This document shows positions 36,464 through 49,310 of a stretch of DNA of 64,000 bases, piece after piece (within the stretch, counting starts at the first letter, position 1; every line of letters begins with the position of its first letter). Position numbers and translations under genes: made by a program. Below the pieces are notes generated by a model, which was given only the letters and a program-made list of their open reading frames with translations, had not been told where the DNA came from and did not search any database. The DNA comes from Cephalopachus bancanus (Eukaryota > Chordata > Mammalia > Primates > Tarsiidae), in NCBI GenBank assembly GCA_027257055.1, contig JAPVLO010000146.1:2852001-2916000 (forward strand). The letters run 5' to 3'.

Positions 36464-36736
36464 GCTGGGCTTGTTGGCTCAGCCTGTAATCCCAGCGTTT
36501 GGGAGGCCAAGGTGAGTGGATTGCCTCAGCCCGCGGGTCTCGAACTTGGCGAGACCTCATCTCTACAATGAATAAAAAAAAATTAACCGGTCGTGGTAGC
36601 ACGCGCCTGTAGTTCCAGCTACTTAGAAGGCTGAGGCGGAAGGATCGCCGAAGCCCAGCAGGTCGAGGCTGCAGTGGAGCAGCCACTGCACTCCAGTCTG
36701 GGTGACTGAGACTCCAACTCAAAAAAAAAAAAAAAA
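36464..36736 (+). mobile_element. Alu SINE, sense, with internal deletion (copy I)
   Basis: 'gctgggcttgttggctcagc' through 'gagactccaactc' and an A-tail. A perfect 14-bp duplication 'aagaatgaaacttg' lies at 36450-36463 and 36737-36750. About 15-20 bases around the left-arm B-box are missing: 'gggtctcgaacttggcgag' joins directly. It derives from the longer-spacer subfamily. Confidence 0.95.
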
Positions 36737-37029
36737 AAGAATGAAACTTGTCAAAATAACTGATTGTCTTCTCCTCTACCCATGATCTGGTGAGACTCTA
36801 CCCAGACTTATACATGCTAAGAGCAAGGCTAGCTAAATAAAACATCTCTTCATAGTCCTGATTCCTTCTGGGAATTATCTGGACCGATTGACAGCAGGAT
36901 TTGACAGTCACTCATCCTTCTTAATGATACCTAACTTTATGTTATTTAATTCTGAGTTAAATAAGAGTCTTAGAAATGGAAGGTACTTTGAAATAAAGAG
37001 AAATGAGGATCCTTAAACCTTATCTTTGT

Positions 37030-37145
37030 AAATTTTAATTCAGTAAGTGTAGAACGGGGCCTGGGAATCGACATTTTTCATAAGCAGCTCTTCGTTTGCT
37101 GGCTCAGGTCATTCAAGATGACCATCAGCTTGGGTTTGAGATGAA
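37030..37145. repeat. Possible MER5-like hAT fragment
   Basis: 'gaacggggcctgggaatcga' followed by 'catttttcataagcagctct' resembles the middle of a MER5-type element. It is short and diverged. Confidence 0.35.
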
Positions 37146-37384
37146 GTACCTTAGAAGCCATGGCTTTCTTCAGACTTCTGACTAGTATCCAGTTATCCTC
37201 TTCCAACAAGGTACCCATCTTGATGAGGTTTATTTGGAGCATACCTAAAGTACATCCTCAGTTTTGGCCCCCAAAATATTTTTCTGAGAATAAAGAAGGG
37301 AACAAAGATAATTCATGTATTTTTTTCTCTTTTCTTATTACTCTTTATAATCATGAAACATAAAGTCTAGAAAAAATATCAAAA

Positions 37385-37677
37385 TTTTTTTTTTTTTTTT
37401 TTTTTGAGTTGGAGTCTCACTCGGTTGCCCAGACTGGAATGCAGTGGCCGCTCCTGGCCACCACAGCCTTGCCTGCTGGGCTCCAGTGATCCTTCCACTT
37501 CAACCTTCCAAGTAGTTGGAATTACAGGCATGCACTACCACGCCCGGCTGATTTTTTGATTTATTGTAGAGATGAGGTCTCGCTGCCCAGGCGGGTCTTG
37601 AACCCGCGGGCTCAGGCAATCCACTCACCTCAGCCTCCCAAAGGCGTGGGGTTACAGGCTGAGCCACCGAGCTCAGC
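37385..37677 (-). mobile_element. Full-length Alu SINE, antisense (copy J)
   Basis: A T-run of about 20 and 'gagttggagtctcactcggt' through 'gccaccgagctcagct'. The duplication is only approximate ('tcaaaatttttt' and 'tcgaaatattttt'). Short-spacer subfamily with a fully paired core in its CpG-decayed form. Confidence 0.94.
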
Positions 37678-39704
37678 TTCGAAATATTTTTACCAGAAAG
37701 TTTAACTTTCCCTTTTTTAGCGTTGTTCTCTGAGGTCACAAAACCCTGAAATGTGTATGATATTTTTAGCTGACCTGATAATGGTGAAGTCTCTGATTTG
37801 CCTTATTCTGAGTTTAATTTTACTTTGTCCCAATGTTAGGGTATTCTGATTGAGGTTTAAAATTGAGAATGATTTTTGGAAGCTTCATGTCATTATGAGA
37901 AAACCAACAAAAAGCATGCAGGTGTTTCATTTTATTTTATTTCCTTCGTACTATCTTTCAGAAATAAATATTAATATATTTATTAAAATCAGTTATTTTT
38001 ACTTTTCCTCATAGTCTTTGCAATTTTTTAGACTATAAAATCCTTGAGATTTTTTAATGCATTTTTTAGACTATAAAATCTTTCTTTTAAAAGAATGTAG
38101 ATGTTACTTCCTTCTGGCTCCCAATTCTGTACCTCATACACAGAAGGTAATGCCAAAAGTACTACTTCTTCCAAGCAGTTTAAATAATGTGGTAATATCT
38201 ATAATTATTTTTAAGGTAAATGTAACGCTCTTAAAGCCTGTACAACCACTGAAATATTTAACACTCCCCTTGTAGAAGCACAATGGTTAGAAATCAGCCA
38301 TTATAAACAAGGAGAAAATTGTTGGAAGAACTTGTTGCATTTCTGTTTTTACAGTTCATTGGCTCCATTGTTTTTGGAAATAAAAAAAAAGTGTTGAACA
38401 TTTCAGGAAGGAAAAGTCATTAGAAGCTCATTTGTCTAAAAGAATTTACAGTATTAGTTTTCTATAAAGTGAGATACGTTGTGAAACCTGTTTACAAAAA
38501 TCATGACTTCATGCTTGGTGGGCTTTTTTTTTCTTTTTTTGGAGGGGGAGGAAATGATAGCTACTACTTTGCCAGATCTGTAATGCAAAATTCAACCTAT
38601 TTTTCTGTGTATCAGATATCATGCTCATGTTAAAATCTTTTTCTGTTTCAAAGTTGCTTTTATTACATTGTATAAATCAAAGCACTGAAATGCTAGTGAC
38701 ACTCATTGAGCATCAAATATGTAATGGTAGGTAACCACACATTAAGCTCGGTTATTACCTTGATAATCTTTTGAGGGTGGGGGATCGTGGTAGTACATTG
38801 TTTTCTTGTCAGTGGCTTTTCTCATAAGTAGCAGCACTTAGCTTCATTTGACTAATGCAAATTTTAAATTCTGCTTTATGGTTTGCAGGGGAGCCGGGAG
38901 CAACCATATATCTTATGCCTTGGTTTCTGAACTGCATGGTGTTTGAAAGAAAAGAGCAATATATATCCAAGGAGCATTGATACCTTATCTAATTTGCCAC
39001 TTCTTTCTTCCTTCCAGAATCATTTCATCTTCCTATGCCTGCATTCATGCATGTATCTTCCACTTACACGGCAGTTATATAGCACAACTCTATGCCTACG
39101 AATATAACTATATCTAAACAATCTCAGGTATTGTCACCAGTATCACTGTAGATTCCAGGTGCATGTGTTACCTCAGAGAAAGTAAGTTATGTAACGAGCA
39201 ATTTCTACTTCTTTTTACTTAAACTCTTAATATCAACTAGACTTTTATCAAAAAGTATTTTTGGAGCTCATACAAGGGTAGAGTACTACACTAGAATGCA
39301 AAATTCAGTTAAGAAAAAAGGCATTTTTCGCAACAGTTGAAAAGATCCTTTTGCCAGGAGAAGAAATATTTTCTGAAGTAATAACTTCAAGTCATACATA
39401 TTTTCTGACTTATGAAGTTATGGTACAGTGGGTTTATATTTTCGTTAAAAATCCAGTTTACAAAATAAGTGGTAGCAAGTGTTACAGTAAGAGTTGTTTA
39501 GCATGGAATTGAAGAACAAGGTACATCATACTTTCAGAGTAAGAATAATATTTCTGAAAAATTGGTCTTCCTTTCATTTCCTTCTTTTTTTCTCTTTCTT
39601 TCTGTGGCCAGCAGAGTTTCAAACAAAGTTTATTAGAGAAAATAAAGCGAGACACGCCAGAGAAACCGCCTGTTTCCTTTAATTTTCATTATTTGTTTTG
39701 CCCC

Positions 39705-40074
39705 TGTGTTAGTCTGCTTGAGCATCCATAACAAAATACGTTAGACCATGTGGCTTAAACAACAGGAATTTTTTTTTCACAGTTCAGGAGACCCAACACC
39801 AGGGTGCCAGCATGTTTTGGTTCTGTTGAGGGCTTTCTTCCTGGCTTGCAGATGGCTACCTTTGAGCTGTGTGCTCACATGACATTTCCTCAGTATGTGC
39901 GCATACAAACAGCAGGGGTCCTGGTCTATCTTCTTCTTATAAGGACTCTAATCTTGTTAGATCAGAGTCATACCCCTATGAGTTCATTTAACCTGACTTC
40001 TAAATACTGTCCCAATGGGACTTAGGACTTCAACCTGTGAATGTTGACTAGACACAATTCAGTTTGTAGCAACC
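39705..40074 (-). mobile_element. Solo LTR, MaLR/MLT1-like, antisense
   Basis: 'tgtgttagtctgcttgagca', 'gtggcttaaacaacaggaat', 'cttcctggcttgcagatggc', 'cttcttataaggactctaat' and 'gggacttaggacttcaacct' form the reverse complement of the class seen at 13990-14420. No internal region is present. Confidence 0.8.
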
Positions 40075-40660
40075 ACTAATGAATTTCCTCAGATAATGAC
40101 ATCAATAGAGTAAGGATGTGTCTTAAGTAAGTAAGCAACTAGTTGGTACCCAGATAAGAATCACACAGCAGTTCCTCTATTGCAGTCAACTCTATTAGGC
40201 CCAGACTACAGTAGTCTATTTTTGGTGTAGCCACAAGCTAACTCAGATTAGTGTCTGTAGGAGCACTAACTCACTCAAGCTCAAAATAACATCATCAGCA
40301 ACAACAACAACTTATTGGTACAAATAAGGGGAAAAATCTCAAATTGAATTTGACTTTATAGTTCTCAGCCTTTGGGCTGAGTGGATGGGCAGTTGTCAAC
40401 ATTACATGTATGCACCAAAATAATGTTTCCCTTATTATTAGGGGCAGGTTCTATTATATCAAACATTTTGATTTGGTTGTTCAGATTGTCTAATGTTTTT
40501 CTGTTTGATTTACTAGTTATGAAAAAAAGATATTTAGCTCTTCCACTATAAGCATGGATTTGTCAACTTTTCTCTTGCATTTCTCTAACTTTTTGCTTTA
40601 TGTGATTTGAGGCTATGCCATTAAGTACATGTAAGTCAATTTTTATTTTCTAGTGAATTG

Positions 40661-40960
40661 GTTTTTTTTGTTTTTTTTTTTGAGTTGGAGTCTCACTCTG
40701 TCACCCAGACTGGAGTACAGTGGCTCACTCCCAGCCACCGCAGCCTTGACCTGCTGGGCTCTGGCGATTCTTCCACCTCAGCCTTCAAGGTAGCTGGAAC
40801 TACAGGCACATGCTACCACGCCCGGCTAATTTTTTAATTTATTGTAGAGATGAGGTCTCGTCAAGTTGCCCAGGCGGGTCTTGAACCTGCGGGCTCAGGT
40901 CATCCACTCACCTCAGCCTCCCAAAACGTGGGATTACAGACTGAGCCACCCAGCCCGGTA
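40661..40960 (-). mobile_element. Full-length Alu SINE, antisense (copy K)
   Basis: The T-run and 'gagttggagtctcactctgt' through 'gccacccagcccggt'. A short duplication 'gtgaattg' precedes the T-run (40653-40660) and follows the element. Longer-spacer subfamily ('cgtcaagttgcccagg'). Confidence 0.93.
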
Positions 40961-41939
40961 TGTGAATTGTTAATTCAGTAATTATCTCATTATTTTTTCT
41001 ATCCTTTGCAATGATTTTTTGGACATTCTGGTTTACTCTGATACATTATTTTATGTTTAACTCTGATATACTATTTTTCTCTACTTCCCTTTTATCACTT
41101 TCTCTATTTCTCTTTTATTTTCTTTTTTAAGTTTACCTGATGAATGTAACATACAGGCAGATTTTTAGAAATTTATACTCAGATGCTTTGTCCATTAACT
41201 GTGAATTTTCTTCCTTTGCATTTATTGACATTACTGATTTATTGTCATTACATTATTTATTTTTATCATATAATAATGTATATTATACACTCTTGGATCC
41301 TTAAAAAGAAATTTTTTAAGTTTGTGAAAAGAGTTTACATTTATAATGGCTTTCTTTAAATTTTTATTTTGATATACACAATAGCAGTGCCTGTCATTAG
41401 TTAACATCTATAGTTTTCTTCCAAAACATGCACAGACTGCAAAATAACTTGATACTCAAGACACATTCCCATTTTACTTTATTTTGTTTTCTAGTATTTT
41501 AAAAATTTACATTTATTATGTTACATATTAAGTATCTATTCAGATGTAGTTTTTTGTTTATCTGCTTGTTCACTATTGCTTCTTGCATCTCATTCCTTTA
41601 GCTTCTTATTCCTGAAATAAATTATTAGTTCCTTGTGCAATGTTCTCTTAATAATAAGTACTCAACCCTTTTTAACCTAAAAAAAAATGTTTTTTTTGTT
41701 TGACTTATTGTTGAATAATAAACTGACTATAATAAAGTTTATATTGAGTTAATTTCTCACAGATTTTTGAAGATATTGGCTGAAAATAAAAATGTCTTAT
41801 GTGCTTTTTAGAAAGATTGCCATTGTAGCAACTTTGTGATGGAGTATAATCCTGAATGATGTAGGTTGGACTACTAAAGCAATAATCTTGGCAAAAAGAT
41901 GATGAGAATTTAAAACAAGGCAGAAGAAGCAAAATTCAA

Positions 41940-42190
41940 GAAGAGGGAACAGCAACTAGAGACATTAAAGTTAGAGAAGCCTCAGGATTTTGTTATAGAT
42001 TTTGAGAGCCATGACAAGAGAAAGAATAGTAAGAAAATGTGAAAATGTGGGCTATTGAGGAAAAGGGACCCTATAGCACTATGGTATTTAAGGATACATC
42101 AGGATAAGAGGATCCAGCCAATGAGAATGAAAAGAAACTATCAGAATGACAGGAGGAAAACCAGGAGAGGAAGTGATTAAAGCTCCTTTT
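41940..42190. repeat. Possible ancient LINE-like fragment
   Basis: 'gacaggaggaaaaccaggag' and neighbouring purine-rich sequence resemble the relic at 17490-18400. The evidence is weak. Confidence 0.22.
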
Positions 42191-42701
42191 TGTAAAAATT
42201 TAAAGCATTACTGATAAATTATGACTTATGCTGACCATCTATTTGGCTAAGCATGGCCTGATTTAGATACTGGAGCAAGTTCAATAACACAGAGATCCAT
42301 CACCTGAACTTTGGATGACTCACTTGAAAAGCTGGCCAGGGAATGAGAAAATGGAGGCATCTTTTTTTTAAAGCTTTTCAGAAATGAATCTTTCTGATTG
42401 TCATTTTTCCTTCTGTATTACTCATAATCCTACTTTTCGAATTGAGAAGGCAATAATCTCCTAAGTCACTTGAACCTTATGGAATGGGCTCTATTACTCA
42501 GTAAGCACCTTACTAGATGTCTAGTCCTAGTATTTTAGTGTTGCTACTTGAGACATAATGCATAAGTATTCTTAATATATGTGTGACGAGTGACTGATCT
42601 TTGAACTTAACCTGTAAAATGTTCTCAAAAGAAGTTGCCTTATTTGTGATGTGTGTGTATGTGTATGTTTTAATCAGTCTGATGTAACAAAGGAATCTAT
42701 A

Positions 42702-43302
42702 CAAAAGGGGACCCCAAAAACCTGGAATTATCTTTTTTTCTTTTTGGTGGGCGAGCCCCTTGTAATACAGGCTTCTCCTGCTGGGAAAGTGTTCTAGGAA
42801 CCCATCAGCATCAGTGTACTAGCTGGCGTTGTTGTGGGAGGCTGTATTCTGCTTCAGTGTATTTGTTATTGGAGATTCTTTTAACACATTTGCCCATTTC
42901 ATGATAGGTTATTTACAAGTGCACATGCACGCTGCTGAGTGTTAAGCTGCTTTTTTTTTTTTTTAAACCAAAAAAGACACGAACCTGGTACCCAACCTTC
43001 CCTATTGATCTGATCTCACCCCAGAAACGTTTTTTGGTTTCCCCTGGATGAAAAAAGTACTCAAAGGGAAATGTTTGTTTTGCTGATATGGAAGAGGTGA
43101 AATAAAACCTTTTAACAGAAGCACTAAAAGGCATCAGAATTGACGAGTTCAAAAACTGTTTTGAGCAGTGAAAAAAAAGCATCTCAACAATAGATGTATT
43201 GCACCAAATGGAGAGTACTATGAAGGTGACTAAAGTTTAAACTTATAAGAATAAATACTCAATTTCTTGATACATAAATTCCAGTTTTTGGATTCCCTCT
43301 CG
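42702..43302 (+). mobile_element. Mariner-like DNA transposon relic, plus strand (copy 2)
   Basis: A 601-bp deletion derivative flanked by TA (42700-42701 and 43303-43304). The ends are inverted repeats: 'caaaaggggaccccaaaaac' at the left, and the reverse complement of the right end reads 'cgagagggaatccaaaaact'; both continue into 'ggaatta'. It aligns with copy 1 (10514-11073) in opposite orientation, for example around 'aagtgttctaggaac'. The transposase remnant reads on the plus strand and ends in 'YYEGD' (43216-43230). An in-frame stop interrupts the 'PYSPDL' region. Confidence 0.87.
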
Positions 43303-44084
43303 TATGGTTTTTTTTTTTTTTCCTTCTAGAACTTTGAAGAGTTTAAGTAATTTCGCTCTTGGAAGATTGTTTCTGATAATTGTTTTGTTAACTGTTCTAG
43401 GCATTTGGTTTCATTTTGAGAAGTATAGGAAATGGATGTTAGTTTTCTTAAACTCTCAGTATCCTTTGCCATAAACACCAAAGAACACTGGGAAAAAAAT
43501 CACTAAAATTTGCAGCATATGAACAATAACTTTTTTTTTTTTTTTCACTGAATTGAGTGAGTGCATAGCTGTCTCCAGAAATTTCAAATTCAGGGGTACC
43601 AACACATAAAGCCAAATTAACAGGAAACTGATCATACAATAAAAATGCCAGTTTATGTGTTTGCAATGAGAAATATGACTGTCAGATGGCCTAGAGATTC
43701 ATGTTAGTCTGTCTATGATCTATCTGTATATTTTTTCTGTAATAAAGCTATATATGAAATCAAATTATCAGAAGGATGTTTTGCAAGGTTGTGATCAAAA
43801 TTAGGTCTAGTCACATTATACTCATATTTGATTGTATAAGCTTTGGGGGTTTATTTCTTTCTCTTCACAGTTAGAATATATCCACAAGTCTGACGAAGAG
43901 TTCATGGTAGTTTGTGAGGCACCCTCTCCATTTGTTTTTTCATGTATGTGTTTCAAAGCTGATTAACTCACCTTCTAAGTGTGTTCTTAAAATTTATATG
44001 CAATATTTTTTATTATACATTTAAGTTTTCATTTATTCATTGTTTGTTTTCCCCATTAGAATGCAAGTTTCATGATTTTACAGA

Positions 44085-44245
44085 TCAGAGATCAGCAAAT
44101 GATTTCTGTAAATGGCACTTAGGAAACTCTGCCATTGTGCAAAAGCAGCAGTAACCCATTTGTAAATAATTGGGCATGAATATGTTCTAATAAAGCCTTA
44201 TTTACAAAAGAAAATGGTGGGCTAGATATTGCTTACCAAAGGATA
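44085..44245 (+). repeat. hAT-type nonautonomous DNA transposon relic
   Basis: 'agatcagcaaatgatttctg', 'aactctgccattgtgcaaaa', 'taataaagccttatttacaa' and 'ggtgggctagat' match a hAT-Charlie-like short element that also occurs at 48760-49085. Its right end is truncated. Confidence 0.6.
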
Positions 44246-45319
44246 CAACTAATTATCTCATCTTTTTTTTAAGCCCTTAAAAATAGAATATTAAGGAATA
44301 TCACCTCCTAGCAAGTTAAAAATGTTTGTCGGTGTTTATTTTACTTCAGTTTGAATTTATTATTAAACTGAAATGGTGCTGTTATCTCTATATTAATTTT
44401 TTTAGCAAAAGTTTACCATTTTATAATTAAAAATGTTATATGTAGTTATTTCTACATAAGTAGCAATAGAAAAACACCAACAATCTGTAGTTCAGAACAG
44501 AAATCTCTTGTTTCTTAGGGCAGCAGTTAAGCCACCGTTAAAGATACCTGTAACTTCAGAGGGATAACTGTGCTTCCATAAATTTTGGAAACATATGTAC
44601 GAGTATTAAATTTAAATGAGTGATGCTGAGCTAATTCTGAAAATAGAATCCAACTTTTGTTGTAGCATTTTATTTTCATATTTCTAAAATGAGCAATTTA
44701 AAAGGAGGAATGCTTTCTTACATATATTGAAATCCTAAGTTTGAAGACTGGAGTCAGGCCGATGAATATGGTTGAGTAAATAGTGCTTACTTGAGTGATG
44801 AAATAAAAAAGAAAATTTTCTATCTTGTATAAAATGATGTGTACAAACTAAAGTACTTATATATCATATGATTACATACCAAAAGCATTTTCTCATAATA
44901 ATTAATCAAAAATAAGGATTTAAAAAGATGATATTTTAAAATATTTTTTCAAAATTTTTCTTTTGGAATAAAATAATATATTGAAAAAAATCACCTCTAT
45001 CAAAGGTATAAATCCCAAGATCACTGTTCTTGATATTATGCCAGTGTCTAATGTCTTTACAAGTATTTGAGTTTTTTTATTCCTGTCATCACCCACAATA
45101 ACACTCTTTTATATTTGGCTAGCATGTATAGTTAATTGGAAATTGCCTACAATTTGGAATTCTGAAGACCATTTTAACCAAAGAACTGTTTTACTCTGAT
45201 TAAGCCGCATTGTATTTTACTCTTGCTCATGAAGTCTCCTGCCCTCAGCCCTGTTTCCTTTCACCTCTTGGTCAAAGAACTGCATCATTTCATAGTGAGA
45301 AGAGTACATTAAAAGGCAC

Positions 45320-45342
45320 AATAATAATAATAATAATAATAA
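45320..45342 (+). repeat. (AAT)n microsatellite
   Basis: About seven tandem AAT units. Confidence 0.93.
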
Positions 45343-46669
45343 ATGTTAATCAAAAAACTGCATGTGTCTTTCTGATTGTGCCAGTGTTGTGGTATTCAAT
45401 TATGCAATTTTCATTGGCATATTAATCATCTTTTCAACAAACAAGCCTGCGTTAATTAAAGCAAACCATGGATAAAGACATGTTGCCGGATCATCATTCC
45501 GTTTATCACAGTGCACAGGCTGGCCGTTAAGTAAATTCCGGACTGTGAGATGAATTTCAATGTTGGCCTCATCTTTTTTGTTGTTGTTGTTGGAGTTTGA
45601 ATGCAACTCATCTAACAAGAATAACAACAAACTTTAGACTTTACAAGAGAAAGCTGAATTTGTCCATAATTAATGGCGAAGAAAGAAAGAAAGAATAGCT
45701 GTATCTTCATATGTGGAATCGGGCAACTTGCATCTGAATAATTTTTGATGATTCCCCCCCCCAACTTTAAGTGCCAAAAGGACAGGATAGGATAGTGAAT
45801 TTGTTTCCTTATGGCCACCTTGCAAAAAATACTTTTTGGTAAAGAGTGAGTTAGTTGTTATAGCTTATATGCAAAAATCAATGTTTTTTGAGAAGAAGGT
45901 ATGGTGATGAGTAATATTTGAATATATGGAACTTAGGTCTTTGAATTTTAATTAAAATAAAATATTTATTGGAACTTCAATACAAGCCATTACACTCTCA
46001 GGATGCCAAACTCAACTGCAAATTTCCTCAACTCATAATTTAGGAATTCTCAATCCTCCTGTATAAGGAATTATCATAGTAGCTCTAGTCTTTCAAAGCC
46101 TGCAAACATCAGCAATAGTAACTATGGAGGGGATAAATCAATTCAAAACACTGTGCTCAAACAAAGAAAATCAATATATTTGCTATTTTACTGTATTTGT
46201 GAACTCCACATAAGACAGTAAATATAATTAATCTTAAGACATTGGTCTCTACAAATGCATTCATTGTTTGTGCTTCTTAAATATATAGAATTTCTACATA
46301 CTGATTATCTGTATGCCAGTTACGTCTGTGTTTCTCCAACCTTCCAGATTTCTGCCACTCTTTACTGAAACTCCACTAAAGGCAATAGCTGCCAAAATCC
46401 CAGATTATCACTAGCACTGAGAAAATGGTATTACACTTTCTAAAATATGTGAACCTGGAAAAATGCTATATAAAATAGCATATATAGGAAACACTTGTAC
46501 ATTTGTTTCTCTTTTTAATTAAGAAAAAAAATATGTGTTGCTTTTTGGGAAAATGACATCTGTGGGAAAATAGCCATACACATAAAGGCCAAAAAGTATC
46601 TGTCAAATACAACAAAGGTAAGAAATATTTCAGTACCATCAGACTAAAGAGATGTTGTGAGATTTTATT

Positions 46670-46800
46670 ATTTGCTTACAGCTTTATTTGACTCAAGATA
46701 GTAATTGTATTTATTTAATAGAGTTGTTGAGTAGTAAATATAATGGTACACATAAAATTCCTGGCATATGATAAGCCTTCATTGAACAATACTGGTTACC
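46670..46800 (+). repeat. MIR-like 3' fragment
   Basis: 'atagagttgttgagtagtaa' and 'aaattcctggcatatgataa' followed by 'gccttcattgaac' match the MIR 3' third. Confidence 0.45.
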
Positions 46801-47949
46801 AATGATTATAATCAGATGAAAAACTTCTGCTCTAAAGTGAATGCAAATAGATATAAATAAGAATCTTTATAGATTTTATTTTTTTAAATGCAACATATAT
46901 TTTCAATACTACACAGTAAAATGTACACATGTATAGTATTTAATGCCCTACATTTGCAGTAGTTGGGGATGTTCTATGGACTTGCTTCCTAATGTTGTAT
47001 AGTATTTTTTGTGTATCTTAAAATTGTTTTAAATTCAGAGTTGACTTGAGACTTCTATCATTTCCCTTCATGGAAGCAGCATTTATAAAAATATAATATG
47101 GTAGAAGTTAAATGGGCTGGAATACATCTGGCTTTGGAAATGCCATACATTTAGTTATTTTATCTTGACCACTTTCATTTCCAAATCAAAATTTTATTCT
47201 TACAGGATGTAAGTTGATCTTAAGACTTCCAGTTATGAGCTTGGCCTCATAAGAGTTTCTGAGCTTCTCTTCCTTTTGGCACCCCCAAATTTAACTTAGC
47301 AACTGCCTCATGTACAAAGGGAAAGAATTCTTGTAGGTGCTGCCAGAATTTCTGGTGGTGGGATATGGAAAGCATCCGATTCTTTTTTGGAAAAGCAGGT
47401 GCTTAAAGGCAATAATTATTTCCAGATTGAACCCTGCAAGAAAGGAGATGATGAAGTCCACATTCTTTAACACTTCATGCCTTGAGATGTGGATCATCTT
47501 CTTACCTCATGCTACTCACACACTGCAAATGACAGGAGAAGTACTTCTGCTCCACTGGTAACCTCATCTGATGACATCATGCCAAAGTTGTGACAGATAC
47601 TGATTGTAGACTGTGCTTATAAAATTCTCTCACCTTGGTCTCAGTTTCTCGTGGCAGTTTTAGCCCTCAATTCCAACTTTGGTGTTCTAAACCACCGCCT
47701 TTTACTGTAGGCCCTTAACGATGTACCTTCCATAGATAGATCTATCAGTAGACAGGCAAGCAGTTAATATGGCCACTGATTTAATTACTATCTTTTGTCT
47801 CTCGTTTCTGTTACAGCAAACTTCTAAAACTTCTCTCCTTGTTCACCCTCTTTATTTTCTCCCAATTATCCCATACTCTAGTAACAAATTTCTCAATTTT
47901 AAGAATGTTCTTGTCTGCTTAATCCAAAGATCACTTACCCCTAAGCTTA

Positions 47950-48530
47950 TCTGACCTCCAAAATGACAATATCATTCTTAAAACTATCTTCATATTATTC
48001 TGGCTGTCCTTTTTCTTTCCCATCCACTTGAGGGCTCCTGGTGTTGGTGTTCCCTAAGATTCTCTCCTCAGCCTTGGCTTCTCCTCACTCTTCACATGCT
48101 TTCTGGTGATCTCACCCATATCTAAGGAGTCACCAAGATGGTGACTTTCAAATACATCGCTTTAGCTCAGAGCACACTACTAAGCTGCTACCATAAACAT
48201 AACCCCCATTCATCCCAAACTAAACATACCTAAAACAGAATTTTGTAACTTTCCTTCCAAATATCAGCTACTCCTTTTGCTTTTAGTGAAAACCATCATC
48301 ATCTATTCGGTCCCCAAGCTAAAAACCCAGGTATAATCCTTGGATATCCTCTTTCCCTACTACCTCCCACATCTGACTCTGCAGAAATTCTGTTTTCTCT
48401 GTTGAATCTGTCTCTGTCTCCAGAGTTTTTGTCTTCATAAGCGCCGTTATCATTTTTCCCTTTGAATTTATCATGCAAAACTATGCCAGATCCTTTGATT
48501 CCAAACCTTTTTATGTGCCCTCTGCCTATA
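47950..48530 (+). repeat. L2 LINE ORF2 3'-end relic, sense
   Basis: 'cttctcctcactcttcacat', 'aaactaaacatacctaaaac', 'agctaaaaacccaggtataa', 'tccttggatatcctctttcc' and 'acatctgactctgcagaaat' follow the order of the L2 ORF2 3' end. It is heavily decayed and may extend upstream to about 47690. Confidence 0.7.
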
Positions 48531-48579
48531 ATGTTCTTCTGTAACTTTGACCTCTCACATTGCACCTTTATCTGGGTCG

Positions 48580-48755
48580 ATGACTCTCACAGTGTGATCT
48601 CTAGACCAGCAACAACAGCGTTACCTGAGAAATTCTTAGGTAACACCTCAGACCTACTGAATCAAAAGCTCTGGGAGTAGAACCAAGCAATCTGGTTTAG
48701 TAAACCTGTATGGGAATTCTGTTATATACCAAAACTTGAGAACAATTGGTTTAGG
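48580..48755. repeat. MER5-like hAT-Charlie element
   Basis: 'gtgtgatctctagaccagca', 'ctcagacctactgaatcaaa', 'gctctgggagtagaaccaag' and 'aacttgagaacaattgg' cover almost the whole of a MER5-type element. Confidence 0.75.
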
Positions 48756-48759
48756 GCAG

Positions 48760-49085
48760 AAGTCAGCACATTTTTTTGTTGTTGTTCAGGTCTATATAGT
48801 AAATATTTTAGGCCTTATGGGCCAAGAGGCAAAATAAAGGATATAATGTGGGATCTTACATAAGAAGTAAAAAAGACAAATGTCTACAAAATTTGTATTG
48901 AAGAATTTCAAAACCTTATTTATATTCACATAATTTGATTTTTGATAATAGACATATCATGAAATATTATTCTTCTACTGCTTTTTAAAATCTGTAAAAA
49001 TGTGAAAATAATTCTTAGCTCATGGCTGTACAAAAAGGCAGTGTTTCAGATTTGGCCCTTGGGCTGTAGTTTGCTGACTCCTGAC
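48760..49085 (+). repeat. hAT-type nonautonomous element, abutting the previous one
   Basis: 'gcagaagtcagcacattttt', 'agtaaatattttaggcctta', 'gcagtgtttcagatttggcc' and 'ctgtagtttgctgactcctg' are the start, middle and end of the same family as at 44085-44245. Near-complete, with an AT-rich centre. Confidence 0.75.
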
Positions 49086-49094
49086 CTGGCCTCA

Positions 49095-49310
49095 GCCATC
49101 ACTAGGTCCCAGCAGTCCTGTGTTTATCATAGCATTGAACATCTTGTTTACTTTTTAGTTATTTGTTTGTGTGTCCCTCTTCTTCACTGCATCTTAATCT
49201 CCTCAAGGGCAGTAATTACATTTTATTAATCTATATGTCATCAGCAGAAGTATAGTGCCTGGTCAGTAAACATTTGTTCAGTGGATACAGGAAAGGATGA
49301 ATACATTGGA
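49095..49310 (+). repeat. L2 LINE 3' end, sense
   Basis: 'cttaatctcctcaagggcag', 'aagtatagtgcctggtcagt' and 'aaacatttgttcagtggata' are the conserved end of L2. Confidence 0.72.

Noticed and set aside
42913..43182. 89-codon minus-strand frame
   Set aside because: It is the antisense of the mariner copy 2 transposase remnant, not a gene.
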